64,000 nt of DNA from the NCBI GenBank assembly GCA_017965425.1, contig JAGCPY010000007.1, positions 62,001 through 126,000 of the forward strand. The letters run 5' to 3'. The position numbers and the translations under genes are program-made. A model generated the notes under the pieces. That model was not told where the DNA came from. It saw only the letters and a list, made by a program, of their open reading frames with translations, and did not search any database. Of this stretch, positions 9,801 through 19,878 are shown one piece after another. This DNA comes from Bacteroidaceae bacterium. GTDB taxonomy: Bacteria; Bacteroidota; Bacteroidia; Bacteroidales; Bacteroidaceae. The stretch's first letter is position 1, and each line of letters opens with the position of its first letter.

Positions 9801-12800
9801 TCTTCTGAAGGTGCCCGTCTGGAATTTTCCATTGGCTACTATTGCCGTCCATTGTTGGCATCCATCATCGTGACACCTCAACAGCTGACCACGACCATGA
9901 TCAAGGGCCAATCACGCGATTACCCTATCAAGATCACGAATGTCGGCAAGGGGACGAGCGGCCCCATCAGCCTGTCACTACCCAGCTGGATGAGTTGTGC
10001 TACTGGTGAGAATATCGCTTCATTAGAACAAAACGATACGGCCACCATCATCCTACGTTTCACACCCACGAACGATATGCAACTCAACGTCCACAAGACA
10101 GGCCAACTGGGCATCAATCTTGTAGATCCCAGTAAGGGCAACGGCACATTTATCAACTATGACATCACACCCGTTTCCGAGGCCAAAGGCACATTAGTGG
10201 TGGACGTGACCGACGAAAATACCTACTATACAGCCGAAGCGCCTCACCTTGCAGGCGCGTCCATCGAGGTGAGGAATCCAGTTTCTGATACGCTGGTAGC
10301 CAGCGGAACGACCAATGACAGTGGTCTCTTCTTTGCAGACATTCCCGAAGGCTACTACCGCCTCAAGGTGACAGCCGATGGACATGACAGCTACAACAAC
10401 ATTGTCATTGTAGATCCTGGAACTGAAACAGTAAAAGTCGTCTGTCTTAGCATTCAGGCAATCACCATCGACATGAAAATGGAAGAAACGGAATTCGAAG
10501 ACATTGTAGATATCGTGACCTCAGTGAAATTCGAAACCAATGTTCCTGTTCCGGTGATTCAGATGGATTTCCAGGAAAAAATCAATGCCAACCAGTTGGC
10601 AGTAGGCGAATCACTCATTTTCAATGTCACGCTGACGAACACGGGTTTGATTGCCGGCAAAAATGTGCAACTGTTCTTACCTGAACCTTTTGGAGGACTC
10701 CGCTTCGAAGCGTTGGGCGAATACTCAGGACTTAAACTAGTTCCCCAACAATCCGTTGTCATTCCTGTCAGAGTGACGCGCATCACACAGGTAACGAGTG
10801 CCGACTGCTTTACCACGATAGGTTTACTCTATTACTGGGACTGTGGTAATGAGCTCAAGTCCAACTACTACACTCGTTCTCTCCAAGTCGGATCTTGCTC
10901 CCGCTCAACAGGCAGCTTTGCTCATAGCCAGGTTTACTCTGGATACTATGGTGGCATAGGGGGCTGGGGCTCACCCAACGGGTTTTACGGTAATAGTTAT
11001 TCTGCCTCAGAGTATGCTCCACTTGTCACAGAGATTACCGACTGCCATGATATTCAGGTTGGCGATAACGGAGAAATCATCCACACCGTATGTGCCACCA
11101 TTTCTTTACAGTTCAGCCAAAAGATGACGATGACACGCCAGGCCTTCCGTGGCACACTGACAATTTACAACGGCAACGACACCATTGCGATGCGTGACGT
11201 GAAACTGCATCTCGTGGTAAAAGATGAGAACGAAGTCGTGGCTACGTCACATGAGTTTGAGATTCATGGAGAATCCATCAATGGATTCACGGGCGACGTT
11301 AATATCACCAGCGGATGGACACTCGGAGCCAAGGAAACAGGTGTAGCGACAGTGATGTTCATTCCTTCGAAATATGCAGCTCCAGAAGTTCCCAAAAACT
11401 ATTCCTTCGGCGGTACGGTAACTTACATTGACCCCTTCTCTGGATTAGAGGTCACTCGCGACCTCTCGCCAGTCATTATGACAGTAAGACCCACAGCAGA
11501 ACTAGACCTCACCTACTTCATGCAGCGTGATGTCTTTGCCGACGATCCTTTAACACCTGAAGTAGAGACGAGCCAACTGGCAGAATTCTCATTACTCTTG
11601 AACAACATCGGCTACGGAGAGGCAAAGAATGTGCAGATGGTGACCAACCAACCTGTTATCGTCGATAACCAGAAAGATTTGGATGTGAAGTTTTCAATTA
11701 TTAGTTCACAGCTGAATGGAGGTGAAGCCAACTTGGCGCTGGGTCTGTCTATTCCGACGGACTTCGGCACTCTTGAACCGCACGCCACAGCCTACGCACA
11801 ATGGTGGTTTGAGAGTTCTCTCCTCGGCCATTTCACCGAATATGACGTGCATGCCACTCATGTGACGAGCTTTGGGAATCCAGACCTCTCACTCTTGAAT
11901 GAAGTGACCATCCATGAGCTCATCCGGAGTATCAAGGTGAAGGATCTCACTGGTTTTGCTGCCAATGACATTGAGGACAATTTGGATGCTCCTGACAAGC
12001 TCTATTTAAGCGACGGCAGTAAGGCCAACATTTCCATTGCAGCCAGTGCCCAAATCGAGCGAATCAACGACACCGACTTCCGCCTTGTTGTCACTCGCGG
12101 ACAGGAGGGCTGGAATTATGGACGACTGACGGATCCAACTCATGGTCGCGCCCGGCTGCAACGCATCCGACGCATGAGTGATGGAGCTGAGATCAACCTT
12201 CGCAATTTCTGGCAAACCGACCGCACCATGCACGACCACAAAGTATGGGACTATGAGTACAACTTGCATTTCATTGACGAGTTGATGGCTGAGGAAACAA
12301 CATACGAGCTCGTCTTCGAACCAACCCCTGAAGAGGAATTGGAAGTTGCCAGCATCGAAGGTGTACCCGCAGAAGACACCCCCATCTACAAGCCATTAGA
12401 GAAAGTGTGGGTGAACTTCAACAAACCCATCGATCCATCGACCTTTGACGCCGACGACTTGAACTTGAATTGTCAAGGAGTTCATGTTGATGCGCCCATC
12501 AACGTTACGGCCATTAGTGCGACCCGCTACGAACTCGACCTCAGTCAAGCAACGACAACACCTTTTGGCTATTATGTCCTGACCGTCCAAACGTCCGATA
12601 TTACAGACACAGAAGGCTATACTGGATCTAAGGGGGCTCAGGCCGCATGGACACAGCTCTACAAATCCACACACGGCGTTGTCATCGAAGCCTCGGAATA
12701 TGGAGAACTGATTGTTGATGGGGTCAACGCCAGAGACAGCAGCTTGTACGTCGAAGTCATTGATAGTCTCTGTATAACCGTTCATCCTGACGAGGGATTT

Positions 12801-13676
12801 GAGGATATCCATGTCGATGTATGGAGCAACGACAGCGTTGAGTGGTATATGGAAGGCGATCAGCTTATCTTGCCAGAGATCACGGATTCCACTGTCATCA
12901 AAGTCACCTTCGAGCTTTCAGACTCCACCCTTTTGGGCGATGTTGATCTGAACAAACGAATCGACATCACAGATGTCGTCAAAACTGTCAACCACATACT
13001 CGGCCATACTCCTCAACCCTTCTACCGTCGTCTGGCCGACGTGAACAGCGATGGTGACATCAATGTGGCTGACCTCGTCGGCATGGTGGCAATCATCACA
13101 GGACCAGAATGGAAAGAAAGTCCCACTGCTGGTGCCTATGCCACTTGGCGTTCCAACAAACCGCGCATGATAGACAACACCGATTTCCTCACAGCCACAT
13201 CTTATGGCAATCTGCTCGAAATTGACCTTCATGCAGCTACTGCCTACACGGCATTCCAGTTCACGCTTTCTTTGCCAGAAGGCATGGACATCTCTGACAT
13301 ACTTCTTTCCGACAAACGCACCAACGTCCACCAGCTGGCTTATGCCCGCAACAACGATGGCAGCTACGTCGTACTGGCATACGCCATGAACAGCAACACT
13401 TTCATCGGAAACGATGGCAACCTGCTCCGTCTGCACTCCACTCATGGCAACATCAGCAATGCCCTCCTCAGCGACATTCTCTTCGTTACACCCGAGGGTT
13501 CAATACGCCGCTTTGACAGTTTGACCAGTTCCTCTGCAACAGGCATCTCAGAAATGAAACTTAATAGAAACAACGCTGGACTTGTCTATGACATTTTGGG
13601 CCGGAAGTTCACCCATCGGCCAACGACTCCTGGACTCTACATCCACCAAAACCATATCATCGTGAAGAAACGGTAA
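6807..13676 (+). CDS. Giant secreted Calx-beta/CARDB protein with dockerin-like and type IX sorting modules
   Basis: 2289 residues. I place the start at ATG 6807, because it is directly followed by a signal peptide (MNKYILSLFTSLLTSVVPML); an in-frame ATG at 6732 would overlap the previous gene. Residues about 23-150 look cohesin-like (IVPDVKAVPGTEILVPVLME). Calx-beta modules follow at about 285-705 (LNEGDQFQLTITT, VKEGQTFELIITR), then CARDB-type domains from about 707, a long run of Ig-like and carboxypeptidase-regulatory-like modules, a dockerin-like pair from about 2043 (GDVDLNKRIDITDVV, ADVNSDGDINVADLV), a second cohesin-like fold near 2125-2230, and a type IX tail (VYDILGRKF...GLYIHQNHIIVKKR). 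No catalytic motif was seen, so the role is probably structural or adhesive. Likely co-transcribed with the 1988 gene. Confidence 0.8.
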   Translation: MNKYILSLFTSLLTSVVPMLAQNDNRLIVPDVKAVPGTEILVPVLMENASDVVAVQFTITAPEDSWLSYNSSNRITDHDVSFSNLTGNDYICMILSPTNAVFSHASDTLLVLRMNVNDTFEEGSVHPFYLKDVVLTLADGGNCLTEAVAGKLTVLKRPDYCVLNVQTDKTSYQPSEQLTASWQVQNVGQQPTVTGWQEELYLVHENPSANEETIGNNELYIGIGSSSFQGTLEPDEVVSRTITVELPTVVGMSGNCYLEVRLFPLSGSGESEQHKDNNKSSSATVNVEKQLWLDVNSSSLPENYPEPYECLLTRSGDDSKEQVFTITHTADSRVTLPTSVTIPAGQSGVWFYIQFNDNIDFDGDHLLTITAQGNDYPAANAQLLITDDELAKLSITSSKTDLNEGDQFQLTITTNHPTDEPIVVELTSENTARFNLPNEVTIPAGESSVTVDVSVVNDNIPAMPLSNVFRVSAQRHQTAEVIVILQDDDMPELQLNLTPTQVSEGDGLTAVTAQLRRIGKTDNRINIHVSDDSNGQLYLNQTEFVMESGVESLHFNLGPIDNPTVDGQRTFNITASVHLSDCSCNVTSGSLGSVTAQLQVIDDDGPTLSLTSPLANVKEGQTFELIITRNTDPSETVEVNLNSDHDDFFENYNHIVTIPAGQTSVTIQLTAKSNQVAGDSQTVVFTTATNGFNSGTCYLALTDQTLPDPTITLQLSADEAEIGAPVTATITVTNKGVYPMPAGVDVCFYSYNKRIYLQTSRALDVGESEQLNCNIIMPETIGTASFYASVNETASIAELNASNNRSATIYVSTKAPYTVDLAVEKPVLQQGESVQITGQLSGNRTANQPIEIYVINEGVRLTKQVKSDGDGRFSLTWQPYATQSGHFIVGACYPGENFTTELGSFNIYGIQRTDLSPITCQPLVGETFNGNISLSNPGNLGLTSLKVEVLSVPENCTVHFELQDAMTAGSSAVMHYTLLGAAPSPDPTSFENIDLRITSSEGARLEFSIGYYCRPLLASIIVTPQQLTTTMIKGQSRDYPIKITNVGKGTSGPISLSLPSWMSCATGENIASLEQNDTATIILRFTPTNDMQLNVHKTGQLGINLVDPSKGNGTFINYDITPVSEAKGTLVVDVTDENTYYTAEAPHLAGASIEVRNPVSDTLVASGTTNDSGLFFADIPEGYYRLKVTADGHDSYNNIVIVDPGTETVKVVCLSIQAITIDMKMEETEFEDIVDIVTSVKFETNVPVPVIQMDFQEKINANQLAVGESLIFNVTLTNTGLIAGKNVQLFLPEPFGGLRFEALGEYSGLKLVPQQSVVIPVRVTRITQVTSADCFTTIGLLYYWDCGNELKSNYYTRSLQVGSCSRSTGSFAHSQVYSGYYGGIGGWGSPNGFYGNSYSASEYAPLVTEITDCHDIQVGDNGEIIHTVCATISLQFSQKMTMTRQAFRGTLTIYNGNDTIAMRDVKLHLVVKDENEVVATSHEFEIHGESINGFTGDVNITSGWTLGAKETGVATVMFIPSKYAAPEVPKNYSFGGTVTYIDPFSGLEVTRDLSPVIMTVRPTAELDLTYFMQRDVFADDPLTPEVETSQLAEFSLLLNNIGYGEAKNVQMVTNQPVIVDNQKDLDVKFSIISSQLNGGEANLALGLSIPTDFGTLEPHATAYAQWWFESSLLGHFTEYDVHATHVTSFGNPDLSLLNEVTIHELIRSIKVKDLTGFAANDIEDNLDAPDKLYLSDGSKANISIAASAQIERINDTDFRLVVTRGQEGWNYGRLTDPTHGRARLQRIRRMSDGAEINLRNFWQTDRTMHDHKVWDYEYNLHFIDELMAEETTYELVFEPTPEEELEVASIEGVPAEDTPIYKPLEKVWVNFNKPIDPSTFDADDLNLNCQGVHVDAPINVTAISATRYELDLSQATTTPFGYYVLTVQTSDITDTEGYTGSKGAQAAWTQLYKSTHGVVIEASEYGELIVDGVNARDSSLYVEVIDSLCITVHPDEGFEDIHVDVWSNDSVEWYMEGDQLILPEITDSTVIKVTFELSDSTLLGDVDLNKRIDITDVVKTVNHILGHTPQPFYRRLADVNSDGDINVADLVGMVAIITGPEWKESPTAGAYATWRSNKPRMIDNTDFLTATSYGNLLEIDLHAATAYTAFQFTLSLPEGMDISDILLSDKRTNVHQLAYARNNDGSYVVLAYAMNSNTFIGNDGNLLRLHSTHGNISNALLSDILFVTPEGSIRRFDSLTSSSATGISEMKLNRNNAGLVYDILGRKFTHRPTTPGLYIHQNHIIVKKR

Positions 13677-13705
13677 TCCGTTCATGTTACTTTTCACACA
13701 AAAAG

Positions 13706-13737
13706 TTTGGACAGTCACCAGATAACATCTACCTTTG
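13706..13737 (+). promoter_or_regulatory. Promoter of the third giant surface-protein gene
   Basis: TTTG at 13706-13709, a 20-base spacer, and TACCTTTG at 13730-13737 match the Bacteroidetes consensus fully. The predicted leader before ATG 13767 is about 20-25 bases. The third gene can therefore be expressed independently of the first two. Confidence 0.7.
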
Positions 13738-13766
13738 TCCCCGGATAAACATACATTGATATAACT

Positions 13767-16700
13767 ATGAAACTATTTGGAAAATTTTTAGCGTTGTTCA
13801 CACTCTATATTCCTGTGTGTCTCTCTGCACAAAATCAGATGCAGGCGGAATACGAAGCTGCCCTTGCAACGATTCAAGACGGCGGCACCTACCGCATTTC
13901 CTCTGTCATCAATGACACGAAGTATTACCTGAACACAAGCGGCTATCTGGTGGACGATATCAAGACAGCTGCCACTTTCACGCTCAAGAAGATGGAGGGT
14001 GAGGAATATCCATACGGTTTCCAGATTGACGGAGTGTATTTCACTAATCCTGCTCTCAGTGGAAACGATGCCGTCCTCAATTCCGGCCACCTAAACACGA
14101 ACACTCATGCTCGTAACACCTGGGAAGCACAGGTCTTCTTCCTCAAAGATGGCAAGTATGCCATCCGAGCCACCAATGCCTACGGTGGAGACGACAGCTG
14201 GGCGTTGACCGCCAAGACTTTCTGGACGGTCAACGAAGGTACAAACGGCCCTGTGGCCGAATACACCTTTGACCAGCCTTTCATCTGGCAGTTGGAAGCA
14301 GACATTGACCTTCGGGCTGAAGCCATCCGCATCGTCACTGGATGGACACACCAGTTGCAGGAAAGACAAGGTCTGGTGACGGATGCCTCTCATTGGATCA
14401 GCAACGCCAAGGAACCCACCGGCGGTTCATACGAGGCTCTGACAGATGGCGACTACTCTACCTTTTTCCATAGTATATGGAGCAGCACAGGCCCCAACGA
14501 AGATCACTACCTGCAAGCCGAACTGCCCGAAGCCACACAGAAGTTCTACATCTATTTCCAGAAGCGTCAGCAGAACAACGTTGACCGTGTGACGCGGCTC
14601 AACATCTCGGCCAGCAGCGACGGCGTGAACTTCGAGGACATCACCACGCTCGACAACGGTCTGCCCACCGAGCCGGAGGTCATCAGCTATAACAACATCA
14701 TCGACCTCGGCGCGGCCTACAAATATGTACGCTTCTCAGTGGCCGACGTCAACGACTTCCTCAACCTGAGTACCTACAATGGTCATCATTGGTTCACCTT
14801 CTCCGAGTTCTACATCCTGCCCGACAACAACATCACGCAAACAATCTTAGGTTATGTCATCCATGACTTCACAGAGATTGATGCCGACAATTTAGCCACC
14901 ATCAACGACTTGGATGAGAAGGTCGCGCAGCTCTTTGAATCCGATAATGCTGACATCATCACCTTTGCCGACGAAAAAGTCAAGGCCATCTGCGTGGCCA
15001 ACTGGGATACCGATGGTGACGGCGAACTGAGCTACGATGAGGCGGCAGCGGTGACTGAGTTGGGAAATGTATTTGAGGATAATAAGGACATCACCTCGTT
15101 TGAGGAGTTGCAATATTTCACGGGGTTGACGAGTATCGGGAAAGATGCTTTTAGGAATTGTAGCAGTCTTACCTCCATCACGATTCCAGAGAGCGTGACT
15201 AGTTTCGGCGAGAGTGCGTTCTCGAATTGCATCAGCCTATGCTTCGTCTCGATTCTAGAGAGCGTGACCACTATCGGTGCTGGGACGTTCGATGGTTGCA
15301 GCAGCCTGACCTCCATCACGATTCCAGAGAGTGTGACCAGCATCGGGGAGCAGGCGTTCGATGGTTGCAGCAGCTTGACTTCTATCAACGTTGATTCTAA
15401 AAATACAGATTATGACTCAAGAGAGGATTGTAATGCTATCATTGAAACAGAAACCAACACGCTTATTCAAGGATGTCAGAATACGATTATTCCTTCGAGC
15501 GTGACCAGCATCGGTAATCGAGCGTTCAATCTTTGCGTCGGTCTGACTTCCATCACGATTCCAGAGGGCGTAACCAGCATCGGCTTTGCTGCGTTCGAAA
15601 GTTGCAGCGGTCTGACTTCCATTACGATTCCAGAGAGTGTAACAACCATCGGTTCTTATGCGTTTGATGGCTGCAGCAGCCTGACCTCCGTTACGCTTCC
15701 AGAGGGCTTGGCTATCATCTATGATGCTGAGTTCCGGAATTGCAACAGCTTGACTTCCATCATGATTCCAGAGAGCGTAACCAGCATCTGCTATCAGGCG
15801 TTCTATAATTGCAACAACTTGACCTCCATCACATCAAAAATTAAAGAGCCATTTTCTTTTGGTGCTAATGCTTTCACAGGCATCAACGGCGCTTGCGTCC
15901 TCTATGTCCCTGCCGGCACGAGGGACAAGTATCTGGCAGCAGGATGGACGGAAAATCGCTTCAGGGGGGGAGTCATAGATATGGGAGATGCTATTGATTT
16001 TAGAGATGCAAAGGTCAAGGAGCTTTGTGTGGCGAACTGGGATACGAATGGCGACGGGGAACTGAGCTATGAAGAGGCGTCAGCGGTGACGGAGTTAACT
16101 GAAGTTTTTAACTCTTTTAACTCTTTCTACGAAAATAGTGAGATTGTGTCATTTGATGAGCTTATATATTTCACTGGATTAACCTTTATCTCCGATTATA
16201 CTTTCTATGGTTGTAGGAAATTGAGTTCCATTACTATACCTAAATCCGTACAATACATCGGAGGACACGCTTTTGAATGGTGCAATTTACCTTCCATTAC
16301 CATTCCGGAAGCTGTAACTACCATCGGCTACAATGCTTTCTTTGGATGTAGCAACTTATCATCAATCGTTGTGGCGGCGAGCAACAATTTTTTAGATTCT
16401 AGAGAAAACTGTAATGCTATCATCGAAACATCCTCAAATACTCTTCTCGTTGGCTGTAAGAATACAGTCATTCCTATTAGTGTAACAGCCATTGGAAATC
16501 ATGCTTTCGACGGATGCAGTGGCTTGACCTCAATATCTATACCTGAGAATGTTACTATCATTGGTGATAATGCCCTCTCTGGCTGTAACGGATTAACCTC
16601 CATCACCATTCCCGAAGCAGTTACTTCCATCGGTTATGGGGCGTTCTATGGTTGTACCAACCTGACCTCCATCACGATTCCCAAAAACGTAACCTCTATT

Positions 16701-19118
16701 GGCAAGACGGCTCTCTGTGGTTGTAGTAGTCTGATTTCTATTATTATAGATTCAAATAACAAGTTTTACAATTCGCGAGAGGACTGCGATGCTATCATTG
16801 AGACATCTTCAAACACACTTATTGCAGGCTGCAAGAATACAAAGATACCAGATGGAGTGAGTTGCATTTACGATGGAGCCTTTCTTCGCTGTACGAGCTT
16901 GACTTCCATTTCCATTCCCAAAAGTGTTACAATCATCAGCCGTGATGCCTTCTGGGAATGCACTAGTCTGACCTCCGTTATAATACCTGAAACCACTACC
17001 AGCATAGGTTACCATGCTTTTGGTTTTTGTTCTAAACTAACATCTGTCACATCTTTCATCAAGAATCCGTTTGTCATTGATACAAATGTCTTCACCAATA
17101 TCAACTCTTCTTGCATCCTCTACGTTCCCGCTGGTACCAAGGCTCTCTATGAGCAGACGACAGGATGGCATGAGCACTTCGCGGAGATAGTTGAGATGGG
17201 AGATGAATCGCTGACCTACAACGGCCCTGTGGAGATAGGAGCCGGTGAGCAGGCGGAAGTTTCCATCGGCTTGCAGACTTGGCGGAAGGACCTCACGGGT
17301 TATCAGTTGATTCTGCAACTGCCGGAGCGTATCGATCTCGTGCAAGACACTAACGGCCAGTATGCTTGTTCGATGCCTGAGACGGGGCAGAGTTCTACCA
17401 GCTCGGATACGGCGACTCACGGTCTCACGGTCGTCCGTCAGCGTCCGAATCGATATTCCATCGTCTGCTACTCGCAGGAGTCTGTTCCCCTACCCTCCAC
17501 CGAGACGCTGCTGAACATGACCGTGCAGGCCGATGCCAGCGTGACGGGTCAACACCTTCAGGGTCTCGTGACGGACGTCCTCTTCTCAGACGTTGACGGG
17601 AATCCGGCTCCAGTTGACTCGCTCTGGCTGGACTTCTACGTACGTAGTGATGTACTTGTGGACGAATATGTCAGCCTGACCATCGAAATCGACGGCCTCG
17701 GCGATGTGAAGGTGGGTGACCGCGTTATGAGCGAAGAGACCGACTCCCTGCAAGTGCCCAAGGGACGGAACGTCTTCGTCGAGTTCCTGCCCGAAGAAGG
17801 CTACCATGTCGTCAAGGTAACGTTGGACGACAACGACGTGACGGAAGGCATACAGAACAACAACTTCATCATCGAGAACGATACCACTAACATGACGCTC
17901 TCAGTCATCTTTGCCGAGGACATCGAGGACTTCGTGGTCGACGGCATCCACTATGGTGTCTACAAGGGAACCGAGAATGTGAAGGTGCTGCCATATAAAT
18001 ATGAGGACGAAGTGCGCATCCCCGAAACCGTGGACTACGAAGGCATACACTGGTCGGTGACGGGACTGAGCAACAATGCCTTTGCCAATAACAGCTGGCT
18101 CTACTACGTCAGCGTGCCACGGAGCGTCAACCAAGTGGGCGAGGAACTCTTCAAACGCTGCACCCGTTTGGCAGCCCTGAGCTGGAACCCCGAACAGACG
18201 GCTATCACACAGAAAATGGTGAACGGACGCGTGAAGAACCGCAACATGCTGTGGTTCGTCAAGGACAGGGCGCTCTTCCAGGTGCCGCTGATTGGCAACC
18301 TCGTGGTCAACGGCACGGCTGAGCAGGTGGCGCTCGTGGATGACGGCTCGGAACACGGTTTCTACAACCCGCAGGACTTCACGGCCATGAACATCCAATA
18401 CACACACAACTACCAACTGGAAACCACGAAAGGACAGACAATGGGATGGGAAGCCATCAGCCTGCCCTTCGACGTGGACGAATACTTCAGCACCACGCAG
18501 GATTCGCGCATCTATCCTTTCGGACTGCCGGAAACGACACCCGATGAGGTGGAGAAGGGCACCCGACCCTTCTGGCTCTACAGGTACGATGAGACGTCGG
18601 ACGCTTTCAAAGTGGCCATCGCCATCGAGGCCAACACACCTTACATCATCTCGATGCCGAACAGCGACTTATACGAATCCATCTACATGCTGGCCGGCAA
18701 CGTCATCTTCCGAACGCAACGGGAAGTGACCGTGAAGGCCTCCGACAACCTGAACGTCGTGGCGGGCAGCAAGAGAGCCTTCTACCCCTGCTTCCAGACA
18801 CCCTACATGCCTGACGCGATGGGCATCAACCTACAGGGAGAGGGCTACAGCGAGAAAGGCAGCATCTTCATGCTCTCCGGTCGTCTCTACGACGACATTC
18901 AGCCCTTTGCCGCCTACTTCCGATATGTGGACGGCTCGTCCAAGGAATTCTTCCACATCTTCGAAGGCATGACCGATGGCATCAACGACATGGAAATACC
19001 CGAAAAGGGGCACGCGAAGGACGGCAACGACGTCTATGACCTCGCCGGACGGCGCATCCAGCGGCCTACACGCCGCGGCCTCTACATTGTCGGCGGACGG
19101 AAACAGGTGGTCAAATAG
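13767..19118 (+). CDS. Giant secreted BspA-type LRR protein with discoidin and EF-hand-like modules
   Basis: 1783 residues with a signal peptide (MKLFGKFLALFTLYIPVCLSA). An F5/8 type C domain lies at about 200-355 (GGSYEALTDGDYSTFFHSIW). Two EF-hand-like loops, DTDGDGELSYDEA near 413 and DTNGDGELSYEEA near 757, each precede a long BspA LRR_5 block (about 445-735 and 790-1130, more than 20 copies of a TSITIPESVTSIG-like unit). A cohesin-like module follows (about 1149-1290), then further beta modules, and a type IX tail VYDLAGRRI...GLYIVGGRKQVVK. Probably a surface adhesin. The LRR units are repetitive at DNA level, so unit number may vary between strains. Its module set resembles the 1988 gene, suggesting duplication and shuffling. 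Confidence 0.85.
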   Translation: MKLFGKFLALFTLYIPVCLSAQNQMQAEYEAALATIQDGGTYRISSVINDTKYYLNTSGYLVDDIKTAATFTLKKMEGEEYPYGFQIDGVYFTNPALSGNDAVLNSGHLNTNTHARNTWEAQVFFLKDGKYAIRATNAYGGDDSWALTAKTFWTVNEGTNGPVAEYTFDQPFIWQLEADIDLRAEAIRIVTGWTHQLQERQGLVTDASHWISNAKEPTGGSYEALTDGDYSTFFHSIWSSTGPNEDHYLQAELPEATQKFYIYFQKRQQNNVDRVTRLNISASSDGVNFEDITTLDNGLPTEPEVISYNNIIDLGAAYKYVRFSVADVNDFLNLSTYNGHHWFTFSEFYILPDNNITQTILGYVIHDFTEIDADNLATINDLDEKVAQLFESDNADIITFADEKVKAICVANWDTDGDGELSYDEAAAVTELGNVFEDNKDITSFEELQYFTGLTSIGKDAFRNCSSLTSITIPESVTSFGESAFSNCISLCFVSILESVTTIGAGTFDGCSSLTSITIPESVTSIGEQAFDGCSSLTSINVDSKNTDYDSREDCNAIIETETNTLIQGCQNTIIPSSVTSIGNRAFNLCVGLTSITIPEGVTSIGFAAFESCSGLTSITIPESVTTIGSYAFDGCSSLTSVTLPEGLAIIYDAEFRNCNSLTSIMIPESVTSICYQAFYNCNNLTSITSKIKEPFSFGANAFTGINGACVLYVPAGTRDKYLAAGWTENRFRGGVIDMGDAIDFRDAKVKELCVANWDTNGDGELSYEEASAVTELTEVFNSFNSFYENSEIVSFDELIYFTGLTFISDYTFYGCRKLSSITIPKSVQYIGGHAFEWCNLPSITIPEAVTTIGYNAFFGCSNLSSIVVAASNNFLDSRENCNAIIETSSNTLLVGCKNTVIPISVTAIGNHAFDGCSGLTSISIPENVTIIGDNALSGCNGLTSITIPEAVTSIGYGAFYGCTNLTSITIPKNVTSIGKTALCGCSSLISIIIDSNNKFYNSREDCDAIIETSSNTLIAGCKNTKIPDGVSCIYDGAFLRCTSLTSISIPKSVTIISRDAFWECTSLTSVIIPETTTSIGYHAFGFCSKLTSVTSFIKNPFVIDTNVFTNINSSCILYVPAGTKALYEQTTGWHEHFAEIVEMGDESLTYNGPVEIGAGEQAEVSIGLQTWRKDLTGYQLILQLPERIDLVQDTNGQYACSMPETGQSSTSSDTATHGLTVVRQRPNRYSIVCYSQESVPLPSTETLLNMTVQADASVTGQHLQGLVTDVLFSDVDGNPAPVDSLWLDFYVRSDVLVDEYVSLTIEIDGLGDVKVGDRVMSEETDSLQVPKGRNVFVEFLPEEGYHVVKVTLDDNDVTEGIQNNNFIIENDTTNMTLSVIFAEDIEDFVVDGIHYGVYKGTENVKVLPYKYEDEVRIPETVDYEGIHWSVTGLSNNAFANNSWLYYVSVPRSVNQVGEELFKRCTRLAALSWNPEQTAITQKMVNGRVKNRNMLWFVKDRALFQVPLIGNLVVNGTAEQVALVDDGSEHGFYNPQDFTAMNIQYTHNYQLETTKGQTMGWEAISLPFDVDEYFSTTQDSRIYPFGLPETTPDEVEKGTRPFWLYRYDETSDAFKVAIAIEANTPYIISMPNSDLYESIYMLAGNVIFRTQREVTVKASDNLNVVAGSKRAFYPCFQTPYMPDAMGINLQGEGYSEKGSIFMLSGRLYDDIQPFAAYFRYVDGSSKEFFHIFEGMTDGINDMEIPEKGHAKDGNDVYDLAGRRIQRPTRRGLYIVGGRKQVVK

Positions 19119-19251
19119 ACGGCAGAAAGACCGGAAAATATGCTGAGAAGCCTATGTTTTCATGGTTTTTCGCGTATTTTCGCCACTGAATGCAACATCG
19201 GTTCAGAATTTTTGCCTACTTTTGCAAGCGTAAACGAAAGATATTACTGAC

Positions 19252-19878
19252 ATGTTCTCAGGAATTGTAGAAAGCACAGCCACGGTCGTGGCCATCGAGC
19301 GGGAGCAGGACAACCTTCATTTCACCCTCCGCTGCCCGTTCACGAATGAGTTGAAAATTGACCAAAGTATTGCCCATAACGGCGTGTGCCTCACCGTCGT
19401 CCGCATCGTGGATGACACCTACACCGTCACCGCCATGCGCGAGACATTGGAACGTTCCAACCTCGGATTGCTGAAGGTGGGCGACGAGGTGAATGTGGAA
19501 CGTTCGATGCAGATGGGTGGCCGTCTGGACGGTCACATCGTGCAAGGACATGTCGATCAGACTGCTCGTTGCATCGGCATTGAAGACCAGGAAGGCAGCC
19601 ATGAGTTCACCTTCGAATATGACGTGAACCCCGAAATGGTGGCCAGAGGTTATTTCACGGTAGATAAAGGCTCGGTGTGCGTGAACGGCGTGTCGCTGAC
19701 GGTGTGCCGACCGACGAAAAACACTTTTGCCGTCTGCATTATTCCCTATACCTTCGACAATACGAACTTCCACAACATCAAGGTGGGAACAGTTGTGAAC
19801 ATTGAATTTGACATCTTGGGGAAGTACATCGCGAATTATTCACAATATTTGAAGACCCTGCCCCAGTCCTCCCTTTAA
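19252..19878 (+). CDS. ribE: Riboflavin synthase, alpha chain
   Basis: 208 residues, close to the usual 200-215. The enzyme dismutates two 6,7-dimethyl-8-ribityllumazines to riboflavin. It shows the classic start MFSGIVE and two homologous lumazine-binding halves: residues 1 to about 95, with NGVCLTV, and about 96-200, with VNGVSLTV. A -7 element TACTTTTG lies at 19217-19224, 28 bases upstream, without a clear -33. The last residues (TLPQSSL) are encoded by the left arm of a dispersed G/C-rich repeat that bridges to glnS, so the natural C-terminus may have been altered. Some Bacteroidetes use the symbol ribC for the same gene. Confidence 0.92.
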   Translation: MFSGIVESTATVVAIEREQDNLHFTLRCPFTNELKIDQSIAHNGVCLTVVRIVDDTYTVTAMRETLERSNLGLLKVGDEVNVERSMQMGGRLDGHIVQGHVDQTARCIGIEDQEGSHEFTFEYDVNPEMVARGYFTVDKGSVCVNGVSLTVCRPTKNTFAVCIIPYTFDNTNFHNIKVGTVVNIEFDILGKYIANYSQYLKTLPQSSL

